Part shown: positions 1-14,100 of the stretch, one piece after another
Layout: the number at the start of each line of letters is the position of its first letter
Position numbering within the stretch: the stretch's first letter is position 1
Assembly (NCBI GenBank): GCA_905250885.1
Contig: CAJNOQ010000232.1
Span: forward strand, 1 to 61,159
DNA: 61,159 nucleotides
Source: Didymodactylos carnosus
Taxonomy: Eukaryota; Rotifera; Eurotatoria; Philodinida; Philodinidae
Reading direction: 5' to 3'
Made by a program: the position numbers and the translations under genes
Notes under the pieces: model-generated
The model's input: only the letters and a program-made list of their open reading frames with translations
The model's database searches: none
Told to the model about the DNA's origin: nothing

Positions 1-140
1 CACCACCTTTCTTTGCAAAGTTATAGAATTTACAAGAAAAGCCCTGAATGTTCATTGTCAGCTCAAAGCTACAGAAATACGAAGAAATTAATTTAAGGCT
101 TTTTTTGTAAATTCTATAACTTTGCAAAGAAAGGTGGTGT
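1..140. repeat. Short foldback (hairpin) at left edge
   Basis: Bases 1-39 and 102-140 are near-perfect inverted copies (arm ending in CTTTGCAAAGAAAGGTGGTG) around a loop of about 60 nt. No gene is visible in it. It may be the end of a larger element that continues left of the window, because the outer boundary coincides with the window edge. Confidence 0.75.
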
Positions 141-373
141 AGAGCTGGGAGACGTCTCATTTTAATCAGACATTTCCGGGCTACAATTACAACTCATTAA
201 GAAGAGGTTTCAGTTAGTTTCAGAGTTTCTGGAAAACTGGTTTTCCAGAAAAAACGGGTCTACAAGAGCCCTCCTCAGAAACCCATTTAGGCTTTTTGTC
301 AGCTCGATGCCCTCTATCAACTGAGGTATGAACGAAGAAAACCGGAGAGTATCATCTCGGGCGATTCCCTCGT

Positions 374-1787
374 CAGTTTTACAATTCCTCACGACTACTA
401 TATATTATTTGAAAGCTCTTTTTCTTCGCTATATTTCTGTATTTCACATATACGTAAATAGTCGTTTCGAGGCCAGATGTGTTTAGAAATATATGTGGCT
501 ATGGAAAATGACCTCCTACGTGCAAAAAGTCCAAGGGGAAACAGTAGAATTCCAAGCAGCTGTGGATCCTATCCGACTACTTTAGTTTTTGTCGAATTTT
601 CACGTTGAAAAGTTACCGAAATTTTCACCAAAAAATGAAAATCAAGTAAAAATTTCAAAATACACATTAGTCGACTCAGTTTTTGCAGAAACATTTCTAA
701 TGTCAAGATGCCTTAGCACAGCTGGCATTTTTCCCTAGAGCAGGCGGACATCTGATTTTTTGAGTTACAAAATGATTATTTTAGCATAATATTCTCTTAT
801 TATGTGTCAGATATTAATAGAAAAAAGAAAAGTCAAATTTGAAAAAAAATGTTTTTCGACAAAAAATTCCTGAAAGCCCTGATTTTTTATCGACAAAAGC
901 TTTTTTTGTAAAACAAACAGATTATACATCATTCGATGCAGTTTTTCATGCGGATTCCAAATATCACATTACTTTTGAATAAAAGTGTCTCCTTACCGAG
1001 AAATACCTAAAAAACCGATTGTTTTCTAGAAAACCTAGATCTCGGTCTTGGAGAACAATTGCATAATACTACTATCACCACAGATTCAGGCTATGTTAAT
1101 GCACATTCTGTGAAATTTTCAATGAATTTGGAGCTTAAGAAAATTTCGAAAACTCATTACACTGAACATAGCTCTCGGAAAAGTCGCCACGTTTGGGAAA
1201 AATCTGTTTTTCGCTAAAAAGACTTGATCTGAGGCGAACTTTTTTAACCAATAGATAGTCAGAAGCGTCCTGATTCCAAATAACACGTTTCGAAAATTTG
1301 AATGGAATTCAGTTCAATAAAAAATTGGTTTTACATAGTAATATACGAGATATTTTTTCTTCAACTTTTTTTACGCGCAAATTCCATGTTCAAAAGAAGA
1401 CTTTTTTATGCCATTAGATAGCCCATCTATCAAAGTATATTTACCACTATTTTAATTTTAAAAAACCGCACTTTCGATTTTTCGATAAATGTCCGCCTGG
1501 CTGCCCACTGTGCCTAGGACACTATTTTCTCTGTATTACATACATCAAATTGTACCTTGACAAATTCTCTATCGAAGAGCATATTCATTGTATTAGCCGG
1601 ATGAGAAAAATTGACATAGAATATCTGAGACTTTTTTACACGTAGAAGGTCATTTTCCATAGCCAGATATATTTCTAAACACATCTGGCCTCGAAACGAC
1701 TATTTACGTATATGTGAAATACAGAAATATAGCGAAGAAAAAGAGCTTTCAAATGATATATAGTAGTCGTGAGGAATTGTAAAACTG
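374..1787. mobile_element. 1.4-kb element with about 157-bp terminal inverted repeats
   Basis: Bases 374-531 reappear inverted at about 1629-1787; the ends begin CAGTTTTACAATTCCTCACG. The interior has no long ORF, so this looks like a non-autonomous DNA transposon. I could not find a target-site duplication next to these ends, so the exact boundaries and superfamily are open. It lies just beyond the last recognisable exon of the minus-strand WD40 gene and may sit in its next intron. Confidence 0.8.
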
Positions 1788-2113
1788 AGAGAGAAAGATC
1801 CAAAAATACGATCTATAGTATATATCAGATGCAATAGAAACAAACTTGATTCGACCAATGTTTTTCTTAGAGTGGTTCTAAGGTCTAGTAAGTACCTAGA
1901 AACATTCCCTTCTTCATTCTACATCTAGCCTTTGATTAGTTGATAAAATTCAGGCATGGGTCGATTTCATCAAATGATCGACCCCGTCCTTTCTGGGATA
2001 GACGTACAAAGGCTTCTTTTCACCTCCTTGCTTGGGTTGAGTAATACCGTTTAATAATTCATAATGCAATTAAAAAGAAGACAAAATTGTAGCTTACAGA
2101 AATGAAATCTTAC

Positions 2114-5100
2114 CTAGTGAATCAGCACTAAATAACATTCGACATTCGCTATCTAGTTTTACTTGAGTGACAGTTGTTGTTACTGCTTTATTCTGAAACA
2201 TTCCGAAATTTGCATAATAAACAATCACAAAAGTAAAAATGAAAAAGCACTTACTTCTTTGAATTTTGCCATCAACATACCGTTTTTATATACACACCAA
2301 AAATGGATCATTCCATATGGACCGCTTGAAATCAAGTTAGCAGCATCACGACGATTTGTCCTTGAGTCAATGAATGTCATTCGACTAATTAACCGATCAT
2401 TTGTTTCTGAAATAACATAATAACGCTACTTCAAAATATGAAACATATTTTCTATTCCATTTGCATACTCTTCTCATTGTTATCAAATGATGGAAATTTT
2501 TCTGATCGCATTTTTGCAAAGACTTTTTTTGACGACATGTTCCATACAATAATTTCACCACTATAATCACCAGTTGCAAATAAATCACCTTGCGATTTTG
2601 CAATACATAAAATATCGTCTTCATGTCCGTCCATTATATCATCGTCCCATTCATCCTCGCACAGTGACACTTGTTTGATTTTTTCTCGATCATCTTTAAA
2701 TACATTGATGCGTTTATCCCATCCAACAGCAATAATCGAACAATTATTATTCACTTGAACAAATGTTAAATCAGCTATCTCAAGTGAATCTAATAATCAA
2801 GAACAAATAAAATGTATATTAACGATAAAAAAAGTACAAATATTTGTTTTATTTTGAGTCTTTCCATTGTTTTGTATAAAAAAATTATGTTATTGCTAAT
2901 AGCAGAGCTATTCTTACTTGACTTTTGTAAGGTTTTCAAACATTGTCCATTATGATAGTTCCATATACAACATTTGCCATCTCTACTTCCTGTTATCAAC
3001 CGTCTACCCGTATTATCCAGAGTCATACACGTTACAGCATTTCCATTATGTGTTCGAAATTCATGTATTTGACGTCCCGTTAAAAAATCCCATAATCTTA
3101 CCACACCACTTTCCGTACATGAGATGACTTGTTTAAATTCTTTACAAAATAGAATACTTAATATTTGTTCATAATGAGATACCACAATTTCGGCTTTTAG
3201 AACAGGTCTATAAACGAAATTGAAAAAATGTTGTATTGTTCGAGAGAAAGATTATAGATCTTACCTCAATTTTAAATTAAGTAAAGATATTTGTTCTGTT
3301 GCAAACAGAAGGCAATGTGTGAATGGATTATAACATGCTGCTTGCAAATCTCCTCGAACTTTATGTAATTTTGGTCTTATACTGGATAGACACGTGTGTT
3401 CAGTCAAATCATGGACCTGAAAAGAAAGTACATCAATTACTTCTTTTCCCATATAACGAAATTATCCACAAGATCAGAAATAAAATGCTTTAAAAATTGT
3501 AACTATTACATATTGTGAGAAATCAATCATGGAGAGTCATAAGCAAAAAAGTCCTTAAAGATAAGGAAATTATTAGTGATATCAATAAACTATCCCTCAA
3601 AATTGCATATCTAAGTTTTCTGTTTTTTAAAGCGTTTGCCTCTTACATTTTGACTTGATTAGAGTCAACCAATTTATCTCTAAATTTTTCTTTTTTTTTG
3701 CTATATTTCAATTAAATAAAATCTAGAATAAGGAATAGCGGCCAAAAAAAATAATCTTCTGGTTTTTAAAGCACACTTTTCATAAATATATATCTGCTAA
3801 CTTCATTTTAGGCATTTCATCCTTTTCTGATTCTTGTTTTTTCTTTCTTGATTTCATTTTTGTTTATCTCAACCTTTCAACTAGTTTCAATTCTGCCTTT
3901 CGTTCAAGATTTCGGTGTTTTATTTCAACATAGTAATAAAAATGTTTAAAAAGCTCGTTTTTTCATTGTTGTAAAATATTTTTCTTATTGTTACATCTTC
4001 ACATATTTTAAAGTATCAATGTTCAATAATTATTATACATGTGTATAATTTTAGATATTTTGCTATTTCTTGATGCAAAGTTGCATAATAAATTTTTGTT
4101 TACTCTCTTCGTATTTTTATTTATATCTCGCTAAACGTTTCGGTGTAATAAAATCACCTTCATCAGTAGCATATTGAAAAGAAAACGACACAAATCTCTT
4201 TATAAAGTGTTATCATAACAACAATAGGTGATTGAAACATTTAGCGAGGTATAAATAAAAATACGAAGAAAGTAAGGAAAAGTTAAATAAGAATGTATAT
4301 AATCAGCTGATAAACATAAAGATGTACTTCATGTTCGATTACTAAACTTACAGTACGAATTGAGAAATGTGATTATGGAAATCAAAAATGAGAAGCAAAG
4401 AACGTGATAAATGTTTCGTTTTCTAGCATGAACAAATTTGTTAATCCATCGCAGATACATGTTCTATCTTTTCTACTTGGATGAGACACCATTAAATAGT
4501 GCATGTTGTTTATGATTAAAGACGTACATCATTGGCATTCATTTTTGGCGAAACCACTGTATGACTCTTTTCGAGTCTGCAGCGAACTAATTGCCACATT
4601 TTGTGCCATACTAACAGGACTTTATGGCGGAATCATGCGAACATTGAACACTCGTCGTAGTTTTTCGTGCAAATTCAATCTTGTTAAAGTTGATTTAAAT
4701 TTTGAATTTTGAAAACCATTCATCAGAAGTGGTGGTATTACGGTGTTCACTCAAAAGTTTTCGAACTGACCATCTGTTTATGATGTTATTAGACATTCAC
4801 CGTACTGCAACTGCTACTTGCTCTAATTTTGTTTTAATTTATATGGATGTTCGCTAGAGTCTCTGATACATATTATGGGATCATCATAGGTTTCCTGGTT
4901 CGACGTCGAATCACAGCAAAAAGAACAAAATACTGTTCATTGGTAACCAATTAGTTTGCATTCGGAATTAGGTTTTTGGGCTGTTATGTGGCATCTAGCA
5001 TATTTTAATACGTCGTCACTTGATGAAAGTTCACTTCAATCTGACAATGTCACGATTATATTTTCCATGTATAATATTTCATCGTATATTATTGTTATTT

Positions 5101-8100
5101 AGAATTAATGCACAAGTACGAGAAATGTGTAATTTCAGTGTATCGACAATATAACAAGTAGAGAGAAATGAGTTCGAGTTTGTAGTTGATTTTTGTGAAA
5201 GTTACCAGTTGGATAAATGAAATAGTTTTTTTCATCTTACTACCTGTTTACTCATAATTCACGTATAATGATTAATATGAATAGAGATTAATTTCCAATT
5301 GTAGCTTAATGATAGTGTTATCTATCTGATGTCACAAATGGCTAACTAATTCCATTCTAGTGATGAATAAAATTAAGTGCAATAAAAAAGCTAGTTGTCT
5401 GGAAAGAAAACACTTTAAAATTTGACTTTAAAGTTCCATTTATCCTATTATAGAAAACAGAAAGTTACAACAGTCTTATGACTTTTTGGTAAAACCTTTA
5501 GAGCAGTTTTCAGAAATATTTCTATTAGTCAAAAGAAAACTCTTTGTACTACTCGTTAGTGAGATAGAGCCGATAAAAAAAGATAAATAATAATAAATCC
5601 AAGGGGGTAAAAGCACCACTTCATTCCACTTCACTTCACCTAGGTAAAACGCTGCTGAAACGGTCGAAACAATAAAAAATCACTTCAATTTCACTTCAAG
5701 TTAAGCGGAAGTGGTGAAATGGTATTTTCCCTCCCTTGCTTCCCTCCCCTATCAGGGGCGCCGTTTCAGCAGTGGAGTGAAGTGAAGTGGAATGAAGTGG
5801 TGCTTTACCCCCTTGAATAAATCACCAAGTTATATTCTGTTAAAAATCAAAAATGAGATCTCGATTGCTTGATTTCTATCTATGTGAAAGCTAGTTTTTA
5901 TGATTCATATACTCGGATAAATAACATACAATGCAGAAGAAGTCTCATCTTGGCCGCAGAGTCAACAGATTCTAGCAACAATCGGTAAAGGAGGGTATGA
6001 ACTAACTATTGTAATAGAGTGTAAGCCGGTTCGCATTTTTAAAGATTGAGTACTTTCGATCTAGAAAGCAAAACAAGTTTTCTAATTCATCCAAGTTTAA
6101 CGACTCGAATAAGGTCGCAACATTTGTTTTTACTCGATTTTTCCCTCTAAAGGAAGAACATAGACTAATAATAGGGTTATAGTGAAATAATTCTTCCTGA
6201 AACTTTTTTCAATTTTTATAATTCTTGGCTCCTAGAATCACTTGTCCAAACCGTGATAGGCGGAATCGTCAGATTTGTGTCAATGCTTGAGGGTACTTTG
6301 AACTATGGGTACAGTTCTTTGTATAAAAGTAAATAGCTGATAGTTTGGTCTTTGGCAGATTCATCATCAAACACCATCAGAGGATAGAACTATCCATTAG
6401 AGGATAGTTCTAGGATAGCCCTAGAAATGATTCTGCTACAGATTTATGCAGTTAGACTTTCTCTTCAAATAAGTGAAAACTGTATGTTTCTGTCTCTCCT
6501 CTGCCAAAAGGTAGTAAAAAAACATTGACAGTTATTCTGTTCTGATATTGTTTTCAATTGTTGCAGCATTAGGTTTTACCTGTTTATATATACTTTTCGG
6601 CTTATACATTTGGAAGAACATAATTTCGATTTCAATAAAAGTTTGTTTGGACATTGTTTTAGATAACAGATAAGATTCTTTTAAAAGAAAAAGAAGAAAG
6701 AAAAGTTTTGTTCCTCAGCGTCAACTACCTTTCACTCTGATCTATTGATTGTTCGCATATTTTTTTGTTCCTCTTTCAGAGATTAAAACGACGAAAGCAT
6801 GCGATTACTGTTAAAAACTTTCGTTTTGAATCTCCCTCATACATTTTTGAATCATGAGATTTTTTCATCTTCTTCCGCGAAATAAATTATTTATTGTCCT
6901 TGGCCTAGTTATTTATCTAATGCTATGGTTTATAATCATCGGTTTAATGCAACCAACGACGAAAAACAAAGTAATTTCTAAAACTAGAGAATCATAACAA
7001 AGTTTGAAGAGAAAGATTTAAGATACAAAAACGAAAATGAGATGTGATATTATTCTAGTCTATTATATCTAGTCCTTGTATACAAAATTTCTGAAACAAG
7101 ATGCACACTGCATTTAACATTCTCATTCCTTGTCTAAAAAAGTAGGTTTACTACAAACGTAATTCCTTCTTTTGAACGCTCGATTCGATGTCTTAATTCG
7201 GATCTAGTAACAGTTTGTTCTCTATTAATTACAATTATCTACAGTTTCACTATTTCTTCTAGCATTCTTCTGTAACCAAAACGAAAAATTCTGATTTTTA
7301 TTATATTCTTACTCATTTAAATGAGCTTAAAGTACATTTATTATTAATTGACATTAAAGTATTAGATTTAATGTTAACAGTTAGTTCAAATTTGGATAAA
7401 TATGATGGAAAATCGTTAACATTTGCTATTACGGATGCTATTGCTGAACAATTCAAAAAGGTAAGGTATCAGCGATTCAAAAATCAAGCACAAATCTTTT
7501 TTTTGTTCTTTTTTTACACATGGTTGGATAGAACTCATCAAGTTGTTGCTTAGAAAAACGTTAACTTTAATTTTTTCAAAATGATTTTTATGCGAGAAAA
7601 TTTAAGAATATTCAACTGCGAATATTTGCTAAAGAAATGCTAAATTTTCAAAAACAAGCTGGATTTTTCAAAACTATTGTTCTTTTTATCTTTCAAAAAT
7701 ACTTTACCGTGTAAAACTAAGTATATAAAAATTGATTCGACTTAATTAGAACTTAAAATGATAAGTTTGTTAACATGAGCCGGACATTGAAACTCACGGG
7801 GCAAGTCTATCTAGTTTTTTTCATTAAAAGATTTATTCGGTCCTCTTTGTCGTTAAAAGAACCGGTTATTTTTAGACGATTTGGGGGCGAAAAAAGCCTT
7901 TTCTTCCTCAAAGCGTAAAAACCTGTACGAGGACTTCTTTTGCATGAAATTTTTTACTTTATCGTCTGAGATAGTTTTGATCAAGTTCTAGATGAAAACA
8001 GGTTTTTGTGAATTTTCTAGAAAATCGGCCTACAAAAGATTCTCTGGCACCATCCAGAAGTCCCATTTCTACATCTATTCTAATAATATTAAGTTCTAAT

Positions 8101-11100
8101 TACGTCAAATCAATTTTTGTATACTTAGTTTTATACGGTAAAGCAGAACAAAATACTTTTGAAAGATAAAAAGAACAATAGTTTTGAAAAATCCAGCTTG
8201 TTTTTGAAAATTTAGCATTTCTTTAGCAAATATTCACAGTTGAATATTCTTAAATTTTCTCGCATAAAAATCATTTTGAAAAATTAAAATTAACGTTTTT
8301 GTAAGCAACAACTTGATGAGTTCTATCCAACCATGTGTAAAAAAAACAAAAAAGAAAGATTTGTGCTTGATTTTTAAATCGTCGGTACCTTATGTGACTT
8401 CTTGTGTACATATGCAACAATATTTTGTAACACTGGAATGACAAATCTCTGTTATAGTTGATATTTTAGTTATTAGATGAAAAGAATTCTCAAAACTTGT
8501 TTAACGTTAGTTATTCATCAAGTCAAAAAACCAATTTAACGACCATTGATCATATTTTCATTGAATATAACCAAAAAACTATACAAATATGTGTTTTACA
8601 TAAACGAAAATTTTACTATGTAATTAGACAAAGTATCGAGTATCATCCAAATAGTTGGGCACTAGCGTATGGTGATACGCCGAGAGCTTTCGATACGTAA
8701 GATTAAACTGTATTATTATTTTATAACATTATTAACTAAGAATCAGAACCCGAAACGAATCAGGAAAACTTGATTCGATTCGGGATAGCATTTTTGGATC
8801 CTAAATGGTTCGATTCGATTCGGCAAAAGGTCGAATGGAATCGAATGCCGAATCATTGGATTCGTTTCGGGCTCTGCTAAGAATGTATGTGATCCAGATC
8901 AAATGAGACACTTTTGTTCGTTATTTTCGAGACATTGCCCAGTGGTCCAAAGAGTTCGTTCTAACCTCAATCGACAGACAACTGAATTTTTTACAAATCC
9001 TGCTATTTAAATTTCTGATAGTATTTTTCTCGTTTAAGCAAAATATTGGATGGTGTTGAGTTGTCGAACTGCGACACACTGACAATAGAAAAATATTTGC
9101 GTTAGTCCAGAAACAGATTTCATACGAATTTTGAAAACATGAGAAGATTCACCGAAAAATTCTACATCTTCTCACATATTTTTCCAAATTTTGCAGTTAA
9201 GTCTTATTCTAAGAAAATTTCTTGGTGCAAAAAAACTGATGAATCTAAAAAACTTTTGAATTTATTTTTCACAGACTTTAGTTTTTCGGCTGTAAAAATA
9301 GTAGAACGTTCTAAATCCAGGATTTTAGTCTTATTATCTTACACAGAATTAAATTCTGCATCTTTTAACATATAACCAAAGTTTAATAATTGAAACCATT
9401 CAACAAAAAAGGGTAATTTAATTTGAAAAAAATGAACAGCTGGTTGAGAACTAATTCTGAGCCCGGGGTGATGTAGCAGAAATATTGTATGGAAGTTGTA
9501 AATGGGTGAGGATCGATAGAACACAAAATTCTCTGTCTTTCTACCTAGAAAAATTAACTATCCAACCTCGGGAATGGGCCAGAAATCTCAAAAAAGGAGA
9601 CAACAAAAGCATGACGCAGTTCAACAACTCAGCACCATCCAATATTTTGAATGGTGCACAAACGAGAAAAGTACTATCAGAAATTCAAGTAGCAGATTTT
9701 GTAGAGAATTCAATTCTCTGTCGATTGACGTTAGAACGAACTCTATGGGGGCAGTGTCTCAAAAATAATGAACAAAAGTGTCACATTTGATCTGGACCGT
9801 CCGATACAGGACTAATACCATATGATGGAATCTTCACTTTCAAACACAACTTATAAGATTATCTTCTCTTATATATCATTCCCCTAAAAAAGCTGTATCA
9901 GTTAGTTCTTAACTATTACAGTTAATGTTAAAGACTATATGATACACTACGCTACGTGCCTTTTAAGAAGATGAACTTGATATATGGTGATAGGAATGTA
10001 TTGCGATATATTGAATGCGCCGGGTCTCTTTTCATTCATTATTTTCTTGAGCAACAAATTGCTTATATAATCCAGTCAGAATGTTACTTAGAAAATCATA
10101 AATTTTTCTTGAAAATCTAAGAATGCTCACAAAATTTCTTCAATGATTAAGTGATTACATGCAAAACCTTGAAAAGGACAGTGTACGAAGTCGTACTTCG
10201 TATGTTATTTCCTACGATTAATCCAAAGAAAAGCTAAAGAAAATGGAAAGTTCTGCTTGTATTTACTTAAATATCGACCTGAAAATATATTCGCAATTTA
10301 TGCATTGTGTCTTCATAAAGAACATATTTTTGCTATTGATCAAATACAAATTTTTGACAAATAATAGAGGACATAAATGTATCTGCAGGACGGTACATTC
10401 GAAATGTCGTAAAATATGACTAAAATTTTTGCCCGATCAATAGCAAAAGTATGTCTCCAATGAGAATACATTTTTTATACTGTACCAGATGCAAAAGGTT
10501 CTTTAGTCATTGTGATGTCTTTATCTTACTTGATTAGGTATTATTTTTTTAGAATCGACATACAGATAATGAAAAATGAGAGTAATATACAGTATTTTTA
10601 TCCCCAAAACATCTCGCATTTTTTATGGTTATATGGAATATCAAAGTTTCTAGAATGTGATAGAAATTTAGCATCGATCATGGAAAATGAATATAAATTA
10701 TATCAGAACGATAGTCAACTAAATCTAACAAGAGATCCAATGAGTGAAATTGGAAAAAGTTTGGATAATTTAGAAAAACATTATTGGCTTGCAGGTGGAA
10801 CGTTGTTAGGTAAACTTATGATTCTGAAGAATGTTTGTTTAACTGCACTGTCTTAATCATTTCAGGATGGTATCGACATTGCGGCTTAATTCCATTTACC
10901 CAAGATGTCGATTTTGGGTTGTATGCAGAAGAGTATGATGAAAATATACGCAATCATTTTCTTGGACATAGACCTTCGTATCTATGGGGCGCATTGGGAC
11001 TGGTAAGTTGAATGTGTAATATTTGTTTTTACCAGTATGTAAAATTCTGCGTTTCCTGTTACCCGCATAAGAGAATCGTTTCAGCCTTAATATCTAATCT

Positions 11101-14100
11101 ATCTTAACACTTAGACGGTAGAATAATATTTATCTATTTGTTTTCAATCCAGTGATGAAGGCATTATGGATGAATTGTCTCTCTAATTTTCGTTTCTAGA
11201 GTATTTCCTATCTATTCAAGTTCATGCTTCATAATATAAAATCGGCGCCTTAGTAATACAGAAAAAACGATATTTCAGACTTCCACCGGCTAGATTTCTT
11301 CAAAATCGTAGCCCTTAAAAGTATGAGAGTGCAGTCAATGCTGTAGTAGTAAACCTTCCGTTGTGCCCCTATCATTGTCTGATGTTTTATGAACAAAACA
11401 CAATATTTCTCAGACTTGGAGACGTTTTGCCTCTTGGTTTATGATGTACTTCATACATTCTATCAAGTTCTAAAAAATCCATGCTGTCCTGCCCGAAATG
11501 ACTATAGTTTTACTATCCTATAGTATAGTATATGAAATACTACAGATAATTGGATTCTTTTCGCTACTGATCAGTCGATGCCTCTTAAGTTTTCGATCAA
11601 AAAGCACAATTTTTATGGACTTTTTAATAAACGTTTCTATAACGAGATCTGGCACATAGTAACAGCTAAGCCGTTAAAATAATCTATTCAACTTTAGCTG
11701 TATTATTTGAGAAAGATAATACGTCTCTTTAGAGTACGATTTATTTTTGTACATAAAGAACTGTCGGGGTCAGCGCTAGGTTAATGTTTCTCTTTTCGTC
11801 TGTTTCCTAAGAGCTTTTTCTGCGTGTTGGCAATCTTTGCGTAAGCAAAAGTGCGCTGTAGTTTCTCGATTGCTCGTAGTAGCAAATCAATGCAGATATT
11901 TCTAGGTTAATGATTCATTGGAATTTCGTTTACATACTGGTAAATTAACAGTGGATTTATTTTGGGCTTACAAAGAGGGCGATCATCGATGGTGTGGATA
12001 TCAAGTTCAGCGAACAAAATTCAGGTAAAAAATGAGGTATCTGACAGGTAACATCAAACTCAGGTAGTGAAGTAATTACTAAGAAATCTTTACGCGTTTT
12101 CGGATTCTACAGTTATTTAATATCTCATTTCAGACGCACATTACCATTACTATCTGAGCTATGTTCTGGTGATTTATTTGGTTATCGCTTTTCAATACCA
12201 TGCGACCCTGTAGAATATTTAAATAGTGAATATGGCATGAATAAATGGAATTTACCATTAAAAACAGGTTATTCATGGATAAATTTAAAAATTCATTCCG
12301 TTTGGAATAATGTTGCTTGGCTGTACGCAACTCGTCTGTATACGCGTGACGGAAAATTGAGATCAGATGCATTCGCGATCAATTGGATATCAAAATATTA
12401 TAACTACACAATAGAGACTATTCCGACATTTTTAAACATCGTACCGGACGATCCGCCACCACTCGGTCCATTAAAAAAGGTCTTGGTGTATAACACTCCA
12501 CCCACTCGTAAACCAACGCCCGTCACACAAATAAAGAACAAAATTATTGTAACAATTAAAAAAATGACGTCGAATTAAATTCAGTATGCTTCTTTGTTAC
12601 TTATACACTGTAAAAAGATGCAAAGTATCACACAGATTACTTCTAAGACTTTTGTGGCACATTTCTAACTATATCTCACACAAATTTCTTTTACAATCTA
12701 GAGTATACTATGGTACAAAGACTAATTATCTTTATCTTTCTTTTTCTTGTCAGCATTCGATTGCAAACGTACGAAAAAAGAGGAGTCATTTCTGTTTAAT
12801 AAAAAATTATCAATTAGGATCTGAAGCGAAACAACACTATATTCAAGTCAAGCCAGTCTCTACAACTTCTTTAAAGGACTTTTTGACCTGCATGATGTAC
12901 ATAGTTCTTCCAACAAATTCATGAATTCTTTGAAAATTATCTTAAATATGTGACTATTCTTTCGAAGGCGAAATGTTACTCGCTACTCACAGACAAACGT
13001 GATGATCCTATTCATAAATGTAAAAGGCTCTCTGAAGCAATTTTTCTTACTCTTTCGAGTGATAGAGCATTAGTAGTTTAGATTCTGAACCGAACCGACT
13101 TGCTTGAACTTTTGAAACAGCCGGTTTTTCATCGATTTATCTCTGAATTTTTTCTATACTTTGCTGTTAAATAAAAATCTAAGATAAAGAATATCAGCCA
13201 AAACGTAAACTACTCACAAAAAGGTTCAATATTATATTAAAAATTCTCTTCTTTTAATGAAATTTTCAAGCGGTCTGACCATATATTACTGATTATGGTA
13301 ACACCGATCGACGATTAGCTCAGGCTAAAAAGCTGAACTGAATATATTCTTATCAATTCTTTCAGGGCTGATTCAAGTAATCACATGATGCTGAAGATTT
13401 AGAAGGTGCGCTTGATAGTAACACTAATATGTTGCTAGTCAAGATAATACTGTTTTTAAATATTTGTTTTAGTCAAAATTATCTAATTTTTGTATTATTC
13501 TAAATTTTTCTCAGCGTTTAGAAGTCTTTGTTGTTTACATGAAACTTTTCCTTCCTATTACTGATTCAGAGGTGAATGAACTGCCCAAAATTTTCGTCTC
13601 TGAATCAGCAGATACAATTTAATGAAGTCTGATTTAGCCTTAATAAAACTGCATGGCTGATTTAGCTTTTCAGACCGAGCTGAATATCGACTAGTGAAGA
13701 AATTTTACTGGTTTGAAAAAGAGGATACATAAGCTTTCTCTATCTTTATGCAGAATGCGGATATTTTTCTTTATAAAAGCGGCTCGTTTACTTGATTTTT
13801 CGCATGGGTCCTGGGTTCAATTCCCGGTCGAGGGATGCATTTTCTTTCCACATGTTTGTCTATCAAAATTGTCAAAAAAAATTCACGTTCTACGAACACA
13901 TTTTTCATTTCTTTAGTCGATCCGCAATATCATTTGAACAGGCATGAGTCAGAGAATTTCTCAAACATACTCATTACTTACTAGAACACTTTTGTCTGTT
14001 GATAAAGAAAACACTCTATTGTCATCTTCAGCTATTTTGATATAAAATATTGGTGCTGTATGCCCTCGTAAACGTGCAATTGGTCTTGCCGGTACATATG

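Larger units (their letters stand above)
3417..13981 (-). other. About 10.6-kb phase-0 intron hosting an antisense gene
   Basis: The donor GTAAGT on the minus strand follows the exon ending ...STDKSVL, and the acceptor TTTCTTTTCAG precedes VHDLTEHTCLSS. Joined, they restore a continuous WD-repeat segment in phase 0. Inside are the fukutin-like gene (6854-12578, plus strand), several inverted-repeat elements, and non-coding flanks. In 3453-6853 and 12579-13960 I see no other gene; open frames there are short and unrecognisable. Confidence 0.8.

Noticed and set aside
9139..9790. Several open frames inside the intron foldback
   Set aside because: They lie within an inverted-repeat element and show no transposase motifs; better explained as chance frames.
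10180..10205. Short palindrome TACGAAGTCGTACTTCGTA
   Set aside because: Too short and isolated to assign a role; similar chance palindromes are expected.
12586..12924. 112-codon frame just after the fukutin-like stop
   Set aside because: Probably 3' UTR or intronic; no similarity or splice logic supports it.
13786..13836. Functional tRNA gene
   Set aside because: Only the T-arm and part of an acceptor strand are present; no anticodon arm or D-arm could be folded upstream.
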